Of a DNA stretch of 13,485 nt, positions 1 through 7,630 are shown one piece after another. Below the pieces are notes generated by a model. The model searched no databases. It was given only the letters and a program-made list of their open reading frames with translations, and had not been told where the DNA came from. Position 1 is the stretch's first letter; every line of letters starts with the position of its first letter. Position numbers and translations under genes: made by a program. The stretch is from a bacterium (GTDB lineage Bacteria > Verrucomicrobiota > Verrucomicrobiae > Limisphaerales > J093): contig JAKCAB010000018.1 of NCBI GenBank assembly GCA_021839785.1, positions 1 through 13,485 of the forward strand, in the 5' to 3' direction.

Positions 1-515
1 CCCATGTGACAATCTTCGACGCGCCCGTAATGGCCGGAGTCGATGGCAACGACTTCGTCCGCGAGTTCGGCCAGCGGACCGCGTTTGGCGCCGACGAGTG
101 CGATCGTCTCCAGGCCATTCTGCTTCGCCCACTCGACCGCCTTGACCAGGTTGGGCGACCGGCCGCTGACGCTCATGGTCAACACGAGGTCGCCTTTGCG
201 TCCGTAGTTCTGGAGCTGCCGCACAAACACGTCCTCGTAAGCGTAGTCGTTGCCCAGCGCCGTCAGCCAGCTCACGTTGTCGTTCAACGACAGGACGCGA
301 AACCGCCTGCCGAGCTTGTCGGAGGCGCCCTTGCCGAGGTCGGTGGCAAAGTGCGAGGCGTTGGCCGCGCTGCCGCCGTTGCCGAAGACGAAAATCTGCC
401 GGTCCTCGACCAGCGCGCGCTTGAGCCGTTCCACAATCTTCGCGACCGTGGCGGTGGAAATGGAATCCAGCGCGGCTTTCTGCGCCCGCACGTAGTTGGC
501 GATCCAATCGTTCAT
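1..515 (-). CDS. gmhA: D-sedoheptulose-7-phosphate isomerase-like SIS protein (3' end cut off)
   Basis: Read from the ATG at 513-515, 171 complete codons run to the window edge with no stop, so the C-terminus is missing. The protein is one SIS (sugar isomerase) domain. Residues 45-64 hold the phosphosugar-binding motif FGNGGSAANASHFATDLGKG, typical of GmhA, and a second SIS signature, LTMSVSGRSPNL, lies at about 112-123. The end, GRVEDCHM at 164-171, matches the region where GmhA proteins carry their C-terminal 'EDxH' helix, so perhaps 20-30 residues are lost. GmhA isomerises sedoheptulose 7-phosphate to glycero-manno-heptose 7-phosphate in the cytoplasm, for LPS core or nucleotide-linked heptose synthesis. 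E. coli GmhA has Glu-Glu after HFA; here it is Thr-Asp, so the substrate could be another ketose phosphate. I see no Shine-Dalgarno sequence before the ATG. The SIS fold is certain; exact substrate is inferred. Confidence 0.85.
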   Translation of the reverse strand, partial: MNDWIANYVRAQKAALDSISTATVAKIVERLKRALVEDRQIFVFGNGGSAANASHFATDLGKGASDKLGRRFRVLSLNDNVSWLTALGNDYAYEDVFVRQLQNYGRKGDLVLTMSVSGRSPNLVKAVEWAKQNGLETIALVGAKRGPLAELADEVVAIDSGHYGRVEDCHM

Positions 516-581
516 GGGCGGGACTATGGCAGACACCGGGCGGGGCCGGTAGCTTTTTTGCCACGTTGCCGGCTGCCGGGA

Positions 582-602
582 GCGCGGGTGTCCAACCCGC
601 GC
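582..602. repeat. REP-like hairpin, degenerate family member
   Basis: GCGCGGGT-GTCCA-ACCCGCGC forms a perfect 8-bp stem with a 5-nt loop. The form (GCGC-stem-TCCAA-stem) resembles hairpin A of the arrays at 7631-8116 and 13097-13485, but the stem sequence differs. It could be a related REP subfamily or a simple terminator-type hairpin; no T-tract follows it. Confidence 0.45.
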
Positions 603-726
603 CGCTCGCTGAACCCTGGAGTTGCGAGTGGCGCGGACCTTTGGGCAAACCGTAGTCGGTGGACTTTTCTGTCGGCGAGCCCCACGGTTGCGACCGAGAC
701 GGTCGCGCGCCAAAGGCAGAAGCGCA

Positions 727-739
727 GGGTGTCCAACCC
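727..739. repeat. Second, eroded copy of the 582-602 hairpin
   Basis: GGGT-GTCCA-ACCC repeats the inner stem and loop of the hairpin at 582-602 exactly; the outer stem is lost. The preceding AGCGC also matches the first copy apart from one inserted A. This looks like a decayed second copy about 138 nt away. Confidence 0.4.
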
Positions 740-828
740 ACATCGGGGGGCGGCGTTTTTTTGCCAAACCGTTGGCTGCGCCTTGGAAAAGGCTGGTGTT
801 GTCCCGGTTGGGTGCCCAGACTTCCGAC

Positions 829-2619
829 ATGTCGTCGCCTGTTGCTGCACACCCACCGCGCAGCGTGAGCCGACGGTGGCAGGCGCCACTCCGTTCCTGG
901 CTTGCGCGGGGAGTGCTGGCCGCCTGCGCGGCGACTTCCGCGACGGCGGTCCGGGCCGACCTGGCCCCGCCGGTGATCACCTCCGCCGTGCAACGCGACC
1001 TGGGGGCCCGCATCGCCGGCACCGTCGCCGGCGACCCGGACACCAAGTACAACGTGCTGCTTTTTGCCACGCCGCAATGCCCGGACGGAGTCGCCAGCAG
1101 CAACTTAACCGCGTTGAGTTTCCTCGAAGTCACCACGGACGCGGGCGGCGGCGCCACGTTTTCGCAAGTCGTCACCAACGCGCTCAACGACACGCAGTTC
1201 GTGGTCGCCCGGCTGCTCGACAACGGCGGCACCACCTCGGCCTTGTCCGCCTGCGCGCCGGTCGCCATCCAGTTGACGTACTGGCAGGACGTGGCGGTGG
1301 CGCTGGAGCCGGCGTCGGCGGAAGCGGCGGTGGGCGAAGATTTCACGTACAACATTTTGCTCAGCAACACGGGCCAAGGACCGACGGGACCGCCGGCGGT
1401 TGAGAATTTGGAAGTCGAATTCGCCGTGCCCGCCACGGCGCAGTTCGTCTCCGCGAGCGACGGCGGGTTTTTCGACAACGGCGTGGTGCGCTTCAGCGGC
1501 GTGACCGTGCCGGCGGGCGGCGGGCCTGCGCTGAGCGTCACCGTTTTCCCCGTCGCTTCGGGCGACCTGACCGCGTCCGTCCACGTGAACGACCCCGGTC
1601 CATACCAGGCCAACAACACCGCCACGCTGACCATCCCGATCGGCGCCACCGACATGGCGGACCTCGGCCTGACGCTGACCGCCCAGCCCGAGCCGGTTCG
1701 CCAGGGCGCCGAATTGACTTACACGCTCACCGTGACCAATGCCGGGCCGGCCGTCGCGCCGGGCTGCCTGGTCACGAACGTGCTGCCCGCCTCGGTTTTG
1801 TTCCTGGGCGCGACGGCGTCGCAAGGTGCTCTCGCCTTCACCAATGGCACCGTGGCTTGCGACCTCGGAGCCATCACGAACGGAGCCGCGGCCAGCCTGA
1901 CGATCCGCGTCCAACCTTCGCTCGAAGGCCCCGTCACCAACGCGGCGACGGTCACGTTGAACGGCGAAGGGGTGGCCGATCCCAACCGCACGAACGACAC
2001 CGCCTCGCTGGTTTCGACCGTGGTCCCGCCGTTGCCGGTCGAGCTGGTTACCGTGCCAACGTTGGACCCTCACACCGGGCTATTCGTGCAACTGGTTCGG
2101 TTCACCAACGTCGGCACCAACCCCCTGCCCGCCATCGCGCTGCTCCTCGACGAGGTGCCGACCAACGTGGTGGTGCTCAACGCCTCGGGCGCGACGGCTG
2201 GCAAGCCTTACGTGCAATTGCGGCGCCCCGTCGCTGCTGGCGAAGGCGTGAACTTTACCGTGGAATTCTACCAGCGTGACCGGGGTGGTTTTGCCTCGCC
2301 CGTTTACACCGCCATCGTAGATGCGAATTTCCCACCGCCGCCAGATGGCGTGAACGCGCCGACGGTCCCCGGCCCCGGGTCGTTGAAGATCGCCGGCCGG
2401 ATGGACCTAGGCCGCTTTCTCCTGGAATTCCAGACCGCCCCCGGCAGCCAGTACCTCGTTCAATACCGCGACTCGCTGAACGACCTCTGGCACACCGCCT
2501 CGCCCGCCATTACCGGCGCGACCAACGTCGTCCAGTGGCGCGACGACGGACCGCCCCAGACGGCCACGTCGCCGGGCGCGTTTCGCTTTTATCGGGTCAT
2601 CCAATTCACCCAGTCCTGA
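829..2619 (+). CDS. Secreted DUF11-repeat protein
   Basis: A 596-residue exported protein. The ATG at 829 is preferred over upstream TTG because it places a signal peptide at the N-terminus: Arg-rich n-region at 11-27, hydrophobic VLAACAATSATAV at 29-41, and likely cleavage after VRA at 43. Residues 49-146 resemble the bacterial beta-sandwich module with 'F...C...V.TDA.G.A.F'. Residues 154-270 and 277-398 are two DUF11/CARDB-type Ig-like repeats (LTYTLTVTNAGPAVAPG at 296-312; ANNTATL and TNDTASL at the repeat ends). Residues 515-596 form a C-terminal module with QYLVQYRDSL, GATNVVQWRDDGPP and RFYRV, common in Verrucomicrobiota secreted proteins. There is no LPXTG or PEP-CTERM anchor. The next gene, an outer-membrane barrel, starts 20 nt after the stop, suggesting co-transcription and a cell-surface role. 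No enzymatic motif is visible; an adhesive or structural role is inference. Confidence 0.8.
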   Translation: MSSPVAAHPPRSVSRRWQAPLRSWLARGVLAACAATSATAVRADLAPPVITSAVQRDLGARIAGTVAGDPDTKYNVLLFATPQCPDGVASSNLTALSFLEVTTDAGGGATFSQVVTNALNDTQFVVARLLDNGGTTSALSACAPVAIQLTYWQDVAVALEPASAEAAVGEDFTYNILLSNTGQGPTGPPAVENLEVEFAVPATAQFVSASDGGFFDNGVVRFSGVTVPAGGGPALSVTVFPVASGDLTASVHVNDPGPYQANNTATLTIPIGATDMADLGLTLTAQPEPVRQGAELTYTLTVTNAGPAVAPGCLVTNVLPASVLFLGATASQGALAFTNGTVACDLGAITNGAAASLTIRVQPSLEGPVTNAATVTLNGEGVADPNRTNDTASLVSTVVPPLPVELVTVPTLDPHTGLFVQLVRFTNVGTNPLPAIALLLDEVPTNVVVLNASGATAGKPYVQLRRPVAAGEGVNFTVEFYQRDRGGFASPVYTAIVDANFPPPPDGVNAPTVPGPGSLKIAGRMDLGRFLLEFQTAPGSQYLVQYRDSLNDLWHTASPAITGATNVVQWRDDGPPQTATSPGAFRFYRVIQFTQS

Positions 2620-2639
2620 AAACCACCACGCCTCACACC

Positions 2640-3665
2640 ATGAAAAACCGCGCCTCCACCTCCTTGCGTTTGCTCGCCGTCGCCGCCGCGCTGCCGCTGG
2701 CCAAAGCGGGCGAACCGATCGAACAACCGAACCGCATCAGCTTCGCGCCGCGCCTGGGCTTCAACGTCAAGGCCAGTTTCCGCAGCTCGCTGGCCAGCAC
2801 CGGGGCGAATCCGGGACCGGCCGCCGGCGGCGGCCTGGATCGCATTTACGACGACGGCTACGTCAAGCTGGACAGCAGCGGCAATGCCGGCGCCCAGACC
2901 TGGAACTGGGGCTACGAAAACGCCGGCCAGATCGATCCCGTCGCCGGCACCCTCGCTTTGAGCGCGGTCGCGGGCAGCGATCCGGCGGTGGTCAACGGCG
3001 TGGACGACGACCCGCTGGTGGGCGGCGAACTGACCTACACGCGTTACCTCTTTGAATTCGGCCACGCCAACTGGGGTTTCGAAATCGGCGGCACGTACAC
3101 CCCGGTCTCGATCAGTGACGATTCGACCCTCAGCGCCAACGCCAACCTCGTTCGCGACCTCTACAACCTCGGCGGCATCACGCCGCCCGCGGCCCCGTAC
3201 CACGGCACCTTCGCCGGGCCGGGGCCGGTGATCGGCGACTCGCCGACGCGCACCGCCACCACCGAGGCAGTCACCTTCAGCGGCAACCGCAAGATCGAAT
3301 CGAGCGTCTTCGGCATCCGGCTGGGGCCGAACCTGGACATTCCGATGGGCGACCCGCTGTCGCTCCAACTCAGCGGCGGCTTGTACATGCAATACGCGGA
3401 CTCGAAGTTCACCTATTCGGAGACCGCCACGCTCGCGGGAGGCACGACGCAATTGCAGTCGGGTTCCGTGTCGCAGCAGGATTGGGTCGTGGGCGGGTAC
3501 GTTCGCGGCCAATTGACGGTGGCGCTGTCGCGAAGCGTCGAGATCTTCGCCGGCGCGGAATACGTGTTCTCCGATCAGATCAACCTGGGCACGCCCACCC
3601 ACCAGGCCACCCTCGACCTTGATGGCGCGGCTTATGGCATGGCCGGCCTGGCCTTCAAGTTTTAG
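2640..3665 (+). CDS. Outer-membrane beta-barrel protein
   Basis: A 341-residue protein starting at the ATG at 2640, 20 nt after the DUF11 gene. The frame is open further upstream, but this start gives a clean signal peptide: MKNR, hydrophobic LRLLAVAAALPL at 9-20, and cleavage after AKA at 23. The mature part is rich in Gly, aromatic residues and alternating hydrophobic stretches, for example LTYTRYLFEFGHANWGFEIG, then SLQLSGGLYMQYADSKFTYS, then VEIFAGAEYVFSD. It ends in FKF with C-terminal Phe, the usual BAM recognition signature of outer-membrane barrels. No named porin family is recognised. Glycine-rich loops at about 48-65 are probably extracellular. The coding sequence overlaps the convergent ROK kinase gene by 11 nt, so no terminator separates them. 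Outer-membrane location is well supported; cargo or partner is unknown, though the DUF11 protein is a candidate. Confidence 0.75.
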   Translation: MKNRASTSLRLLAVAAALPLAKAGEPIEQPNRISFAPRLGFNVKASFRSSLASTGANPGPAAGGGLDRIYDDGYVKLDSSGNAGAQTWNWGYENAGQIDPVAGTLALSAVAGSDPAVVNGVDDDPLVGGELTYTRYLFEFGHANWGFEIGGTYTPVSISDDSTLSANANLVRDLYNLGGITPPAAPYHGTFAGPGPVIGDSPTRTATTEAVTFSGNRKIESSVFGIRLGPNLDIPMGDPLSLQLSGGLYMQYADSKFTYSETATLAGGTTQLQSGSVSQQDWVVGGYVRGQLTVALSRSVEIFAGAEYVFSDQINLGTPTHQATLDLDGAAYGMAGLAFKF

Positions 3666-4587
3666 CCTGCCCGGCGCTTGCCGCCAACAACAGCGCACCG
3701 ACCGGGACCGCGTCTTCCGCCAGGCGGGCGAGCGCGATTTGCGGACCTGGTCGAAACGCGTCCATCAAAAACGCGGGTAACGTCTGGCCCACCGCCGCGC
3801 GCAGCGGTTCGCCCAGCAACGAAAGACCGCCGCCCAGGACGATGATTTCCGGGTGGAGCAAATGCACCGCGTGCGACAGCCCGAAGGCCAGATCCGTGGC
3901 GGTTTCGCGCAAAATTCGCTCGGCCGTCGGGTCCCGGCGAGCCAGCGCGGCGCTCAGGTGCCGCGCCTCGCCGCCGACTTCACCGCCCGCCAGCCCAGCC
4001 AAAACGCCGTCCGGCTCGGCCGCGATCGCCGCGCGAATCCGGCGATCCACCGCCCAGCCGGCGCAGCGCGATTCGACCGTCGCCCCGCCGCGATCCAGGC
4101 GCACGTGCCCGATTTCCACCTCGCCCGGCGTGGCGCCGTGATAGATCCGCCCGTCCACGATCAATCCGCCGCCGACGCCGCTGCCGAGCGTGACGTACAT
4201 CGCCGGATTGTGGCCCTGCCCGGCGCCGCACTGAGCTTCACCAAGCGCGGCCACGTTGGCGTCGTTGTCCACCGCCACCGGCGCGCCGCCCAGTTCGCGC
4301 AGCCAATCGCCCAGCGGAAAGTCCGACCAGCCAGCAACGTGGTGGGAACAGCAGATGCGCCCGCTGCGCCAATCCACCGGCCCGCCGTACCCAACGCCGA
4401 TTGCCTCGATGAGTGTGCGCGCCAATTCCCGCCGGAGTGCCGCACCGATGTTTTCCCGGATGCCCGCGGCGCCGGCGCTGGGATCGACCGCGAAGCGAAA
4501 CCGTTCCTGGATCGCGCCGCTTGCGTCGCCGCAGACCAGTTGAATCTTCGTCCCGCCGATCTCGATGCCGAGCAAAGTCGCTTGCAT
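3655..4587 (-). CDS. ROK-family sugar kinase (glucokinase-like)
   Basis: A 310-residue cytoplasmic kinase of the ROK family, likely phosphorylating glucose or another hexose with ATP. The ATG at 4587 is used; a TTG two codons upstream adds nothing. Residues 5-14 (LLGIEIGGTK) are the N-terminal phosphate-binding DxGGTK-type motif, with Glu instead of Asp. VDNDANVAALGEA at 106-118 contains the catalytic Asp109. GSGVGGGLIVDG at 135-146 is the second ATP motif. GEVEIGH at 155-161 supplies the Glu and His that normally contact sugar and metal. EIIVLGGGLS at 247-256 is the adenosine region. The usual ROK zinc motif CxCGxxGCxE is not intact: the matching stretch, GATVESRCAGWAVD, has only Cys175. There is no N-terminal helix-turn-helix, so it is a kinase rather than a NagC/Mlc repressor. 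It converges on and overlaps the barrel gene by 11 nt. Confidence 0.88.
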   Translation of the reverse strand: MQATLLGIEIGGTKIQLVCGDASGAIQERFRFAVDPSAGAAGIRENIGAALRRELARTLIEAIGVGYGGPVDWRSGRICCSHHVAGWSDFPLGDWLRELGGAPVAVDNDANVAALGEAQCGAGQGHNPAMYVTLGSGVGGGLIVDGRIYHGATPGEVEIGHVRLDRGGATVESRCAGWAVDRRIRAAIAAEPDGVLAGLAGGEVGGEARHLSAALARRDPTAERILRETATDLAFGLSHAVHLLHPEIIVLGGGLSLLGEPLRAAVGQTLPAFLMDAFRPGPQIALARLAEDAVPVGALLLAASAGQAKT

Positions 4588-4732
4588 GGCCAAGTTCTAG
4601 CGTCTCGCCTCCGCGCCGTCACGCCCACCGCCAAGCCGCCGTAGCAGGCCAGGCAGGGCGGATGCCCGCGAAAATCGAAGTCCGTTGTAATAAAACGCCC
4701 AACCTCCGACTTTCTCCCAGTAGAAGACCGCT
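4588..4732. promoter_or_regulatory. Divergent intergenic region, ROK kinase / ECF operon
   Basis: This 145-nt gap holds the promoters of the leftward ROK kinase and the rightward ECF operon. The only AT-rich patch is TTGTAATAAAAC at 4685-4696, 37 nt before the sigma-factor ATG. It could be part of an ECF-operon promoter, but I cannot assign -35 and -10 elements with confidence. Confidence 0.3.
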
Positions 4733-5317
4733 ATGCGTGAACCGAATCCAACTCCGGCCGACCGGTTCCTGGCGCTGCTCAAGCCCATCGAGCGCGACCT
4801 GGAGTTGTATTGCCGGCGCCTGATTTGGGACCGGCAAGGGGTGGCCGACGCCCTGCAAAACGCCGTTCTGCGCGCGTTCGCCGCGTTCGACCGCTACCAT
4901 GAGGACGCCAGCTTCCGGGCCTGGATGTTCAAGATTCTCACCCACGAGGTCTTCGCGCTGAACCGGAAACACGCCCGGATCGCCCGGCACGAGTTCCAAC
5001 TCGAACCCGCGGAACTCGAGGACTTGCTCGACGCGGAGGCAGCCGGCGAGACGGCGAGCGCCCCACTGGCGGCGAGCGCCTCCGCCGAGGCGTTGGACGA
5101 ACACCTGGTCGCGGCGCTGAAAACGCTCACCGCCGCCGAACGCGCGGTGCTGTTGCTGCGGGCGCTGGGCGAATTGCGTTATCGGGAGATCGCAGAGTCA
5201 CTCGACATGCCGTTGGGCAGCGTGATGGGCCATTTGGCGCGCGCGCGGCAGAAGATGCGCCTGGCACTAACGCGGCTCGAAAAAACGCAGCCTTTCCCTC
5301 AACCGAAACCGTTATGA
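4733..5317 (+). CDS. ECF-type RNA polymerase sigma factor
   Basis: A 194-residue sigma-70-family protein of ECF size and domain order. Region 2 spans about 12-80: LYCRRLIWDRQGVADALQN corresponds to the '-10' binding and core-binding helices, and FRAWMFKILTHEVF at 61-74 is the typical ECF 'W-hydrophobic-I' segment. A low-complexity Ala/Glu linker lies at 91-120. Region 4 spans about 125-178, with LTAAERAVLLLRALGELRYREIAESL and GSVMGHLARARQKMR, the helix-turn-helix that reads the -35 element. The stop overlaps the start of the next gene (ATGA at 5314-5317), giving translational coupling with a zinc-finger anti-sigma factor, the classic arrangement for a membrane-controlled ECF sigma. The linker is longer than in minimal ECFs. 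Family is clear; the signal sensed and regulon are unknown, although autoregulation of its own operon would be expected. Confidence 0.9.
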   Translation: MREPNPTPADRFLALLKPIERDLELYCRRLIWDRQGVADALQNAVLRAFAAFDRYHEDASFRAWMFKILTHEVFALNRKHARIARHEFQLEPAELEDLLDAEAAGETASAPLAASASAEALDEHLVAALKTLTAAERAVLLLRALGELRYREIAESLDMPLGSVMGHLARARQKMRLALTRLEKTQPFPQPKPL

Positions 5318-5925
5318 ACTGCCAAGAAATCCGATCGCTCTCCGGCCCGTATCTGGACTCCGAGCTGGAGGCAAAAACCAGCCTGGAAATCCACGAGCAC
5401 CTGGCGAACTGCCCCGAGTGCGCGCGGTTCTTCGCGACGGACGCGAAGCTCAACACCCAACTTAACGCGCGCCTCAGCCAGGGCGAGGCGACTCCCCATC
5501 TTTGGAAAACGGTCGAGGAGCGGGTCCGCGGCACAGTCATGGCCGAGCCTGCACCGGCCAAAACCCACACGGCGCGGTCAACGCAAAACGCCGAGCGGTG
5601 GTGGCGCGCGTGGCTGTGGCCGAGCCCCCGGTTTTACGCCGGCCTCGCGGCCGTTTGGGCGGTGATGCTGGCGGTTCGTTGGTTCGACGTGGACACCGCG
5701 GTCACTGCCAGCCACCCAACGCCGCCGTTGCCTCCCGAGACAGAGCGCATCCTGGCCGAGCAAGGCCGCGATCTGGCGGAGATGCTGGGATTCATCGGCA
5801 CCGCGCCGGAGGCTTCCGCGCCGAAGCGCAAAACAAGCCCGCCGCAAGGTCGGTTGCGGCGGAGCGATGTCGCGCCTGGCCACGCCACGGGAGTCTTGGC
5901 CTCGCCGGAGCTGTATCGAGTTTAA
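5314..5925 (+). CDS. Zinc-finger (ZAS/zf-HC2) membrane anti-sigma factor
   Basis: A 203-residue protein whose ATG overlaps the sigma-factor stop. The N-terminal cytoplasmic domain has the zinc-binding anti-sigma pattern: Cys3, then His29-x3-Cys33-x2-Cys36 inside HEHLANCPEC. One transmembrane segment follows at about 107-124 (FYAGLAAVWAVMLAVRWF), preceded by Arg/Trp-rich residues, so the first 105 residues should be cytoplasmic and the last 80 periplasmic. The periplasmic tail is Pro/Ala/Lys-rich and has no recognised sensor fold. In this family the N-terminal helices clamp the sigma factor until a signal, often proteolysis, releases it. A membrane protein gene starts 23 nt downstream and probably shares the transcript. 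Its start has no clear Shine-Dalgarno, consistent with coupling. Assignment rests on motif, topology and neighbour. Confidence 0.87.
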   Translation: MNCQEIRSLSGPYLDSELEAKTSLEIHEHLANCPECARFFATDAKLNTQLNARLSQGEATPHLWKTVEERVRGTVMAEPAPAKTHTARSTQNAERWWRAWLWPSPRFYAGLAAVWAVMLAVRWFDVDTAVTASHPTPPLPPETERILAEQGRDLAEMLGFIGTAPEASAPKRKTSPPQGRLRRSDVAPGHATGVLASPELYRV

Positions 5926-5948
5926 CGAACTCTCAACCCTCCTTGTCT

Positions 5949-7562
5949 ATGAACGAATCCGAAAAAAACAAATCGCTGCTCACCCGCTTCCTGGGCACCT
6001 CGGCCGAATGCCGCGCCTCGCTGCGCCGGTGTTCGCGCATGGGCTTGTGCGTCGTGGTCTCGCTGGCGACGTTGATCGCCTTGTTTTACGTGGAGGAAGA
6101 CTGGCGGGGCAAACGCGCCTGGAACGCTTACGCGAAAGAGGCGGCCGCCAAAGGCGAAGTCCTCGACCTCGCCGCGCTGGCGCCGCCTCCCATCCCGGAC
6201 GACCAGAACTTCGCGATGACGCCCTTTCTGAAACCTTTGTTCGATTTCCTGCCCGGCACGCAAACCTGGCGGGATCGAAAGGCGGCGACGAACCGGATGG
6301 AGTTCGCCGCGGACATCCCCGCCAGCTGGCAGGTTCAGAAGCGCGATTGGCGGCTGGGCGAGCGGACGGATTGGCCGGCCTGGCAGGCGGCCATTGGAAA
6401 AGCCGCGCGCAAGGCCACGGCTGGCTCGGCGACGACGAACGCCTCCCTCACCACCAACCGCGTGGAGGCCGCCCGGTCAGTGCTGGCAGCGCTTCGGAAA
6501 TGCGAACCCGTGTTGACGGAACTCCAGACCGCCAGCGAGCAGCGGCCGCGCTGCCGGTTCAACCTCCGTTACGAGGAGGAGAATTACGCCGCGTTGCTGG
6601 TTCCGCACCTCATGGTAATCCGGGGTTGTGTGCACCTGCTGGCGCTGCGGGCCGGAGCGGAGTTGACACTGGGCCAGACGGAGGCGGCACTGAAGGACCT
6701 TGATCTGGCCTTCTTCCTCACGGACACCATCCGCAACGAACCGATCCCGATCTCCCAACTCGTGCGTTGCGCGACGACCCAGTTGACACTCCAACCGCTC
6801 TGGGAAGGCTTGGTGGACCGCCGCTGGTCCGAAGCCCAATTGGAGCACCTCCAACAACGTCTGGCGCGGTTCGATTTCCTGGCCGACGCGCAACTGGCTT
6901 TGCGCGGGGAACGCGCGGATGGAAACGGCATCATAGTCTATGCGCGGAACCATCGCGGGCGACTCGGCGTTCTCGGCATGACCGAGGCGGGCGACGAGTC
7001 GGAAGCTTCGATGATTGGGTTGGTAGCCGCGCTGGTGCCGCGGGGTTGGTTCTATCTGGAGCAGGTCAGCTACAACCGCGCCTTCGACGCTTACGTCCGT
7101 CTGGGCGTGGACCTCGCGTCGAGGCGCGTGGATCCGCAGGTCATTGCCCAAAACGAAAAAGCGATCGAGCAGTCGCTCCAGGGCGGCGGGTCGTTGTTTT
7201 TCGGACATCGCCTCATGGCGGCGGTGTTGCTGCCGGCAATCCCGCAGGCCTACCGGAAGTTCGCTTATTTCCAAACGCTGGTGGACGAAGCCACTCTAGC
7301 CTGCGCCCTGGAACGGTACCGCCTGGCGAACGGCCATTATCCGGACGCGCTCGCGGACCTGACTCCGCAATTCGTCGCGAAACTGCCGCACGACGTCATC
7401 ACCGGCGAACCCTTGAAGTATCGCCGGACCGACAACGGCCGGTTCGTCCTCTACTCGGTGGGGTGGAACGGCAAGGACGACGGCGGCATGATCGCCATGT
7501 CCGGCAAGAGCAAGACGAACATGGACATCGGCGAAGGCGATTGGGTGTGGCCACAACCGTGA
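5949..7562 (+). CDS. Conserved single-pass membrane protein of unknown function in the ECF operon
   Basis: A 537-residue protein. The frame is open upstream, but that part overlaps the anti-sigma gene out of frame; the ATG at 5949, 23 nt after the anti-sigma stop, is the sensible start. A transmembrane helix lies at about 31-48 (MGLCVVVSLATLIALFYV), with a basic cytoplasmic side before it. It is followed by EEDWRGKRAWNAY and PPPIPDDQNFAMTPFLKPLF, a combination I associate with Verrucomicrobiota proteins of unknown role. The central 150-440 region looks helical, with Glu/Leu/Arg repeats (for example LTELQTASEQRPR and LEHLQQRLARFDFL). Residues 448-537 hold ACALERYRLANGHYPDALADL, then GEPLKYR and FVLYSVGWNGKDDGG, resembling the C-terminal part of type II secretion pseudopilin-like proteins, without a prepilin cleavage site. 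It is probably an envelope protein serving or sensed by the sigma/anti-sigma pair; that is inference. Confidence 0.7.
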   Translation: MNESEKNKSLLTRFLGTSAECRASLRRCSRMGLCVVVSLATLIALFYVEEDWRGKRAWNAYAKEAAAKGEVLDLAALAPPPIPDDQNFAMTPFLKPLFDFLPGTQTWRDRKAATNRMEFAADIPASWQVQKRDWRLGERTDWPAWQAAIGKAARKATAGSATTNASLTTNRVEAARSVLAALRKCEPVLTELQTASEQRPRCRFNLRYEEENYAALLVPHLMVIRGCVHLLALRAGAELTLGQTEAALKDLDLAFFLTDTIRNEPIPISQLVRCATTQLTLQPLWEGLVDRRWSEAQLEHLQQRLARFDFLADAQLALRGERADGNGIIVYARNHRGRLGVLGMTEAGDESEASMIGLVAALVPRGWFYLEQVSYNRAFDAYVRLGVDLASRRVDPQVIAQNEKAIEQSLQGGGSLFFGHRLMAAVLLPAIPQAYRKFAYFQTLVDEATLACALERYRLANGHYPDALADLTPQFVAKLPHDVITGEPLKYRRTDNGRFVLYSVGWNGKDDGGMIAMSGKSKTNMDIGEGDWVWPQP

Positions 7563-7630
7563 GGCAGCTACCCTTGTTCCGCGGGCGTTTCGCTGAAAGT
7601 TCGACCATCGTCTGAGGTTCCGATGCGTCC

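Larger units (their letters stand above)
516..828. other. Non-coding region with two REP-like hairpins
   Basis: No convincing gene lies here. It separates the leftward isomerase from the rightward DUF11 gene, so promoters for both should be inside it. A TTG-initiated frame runs from 622 into the downstream gene, but its first 69 codons are Arg-rich, resemble no protein and precede a good signal peptide, so I treat them as untranslated. Two hairpins stand out, at 582-602 and 727-739, both with a GTCCA loop; they are listed separately. Confidence 0.6.

Noticed and set aside
6..1403. 465-aa plus-strand frame across the isomerase and DUF11 genes
   Set aside because: It is antisense to a clear SIS domain and out of frame with a clear signal-peptide protein. 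Its composition (His, Arg, Gly, Ala) is typical of a GC-rich shadow.
2589..3698. 369-aa minus-strand frame opposite the outer-membrane barrel gene
   Set aside because: Arg/Gly/Ala/Val-rich shadow with no motif; the plus strand has a signal peptide and a barrel C-terminus.
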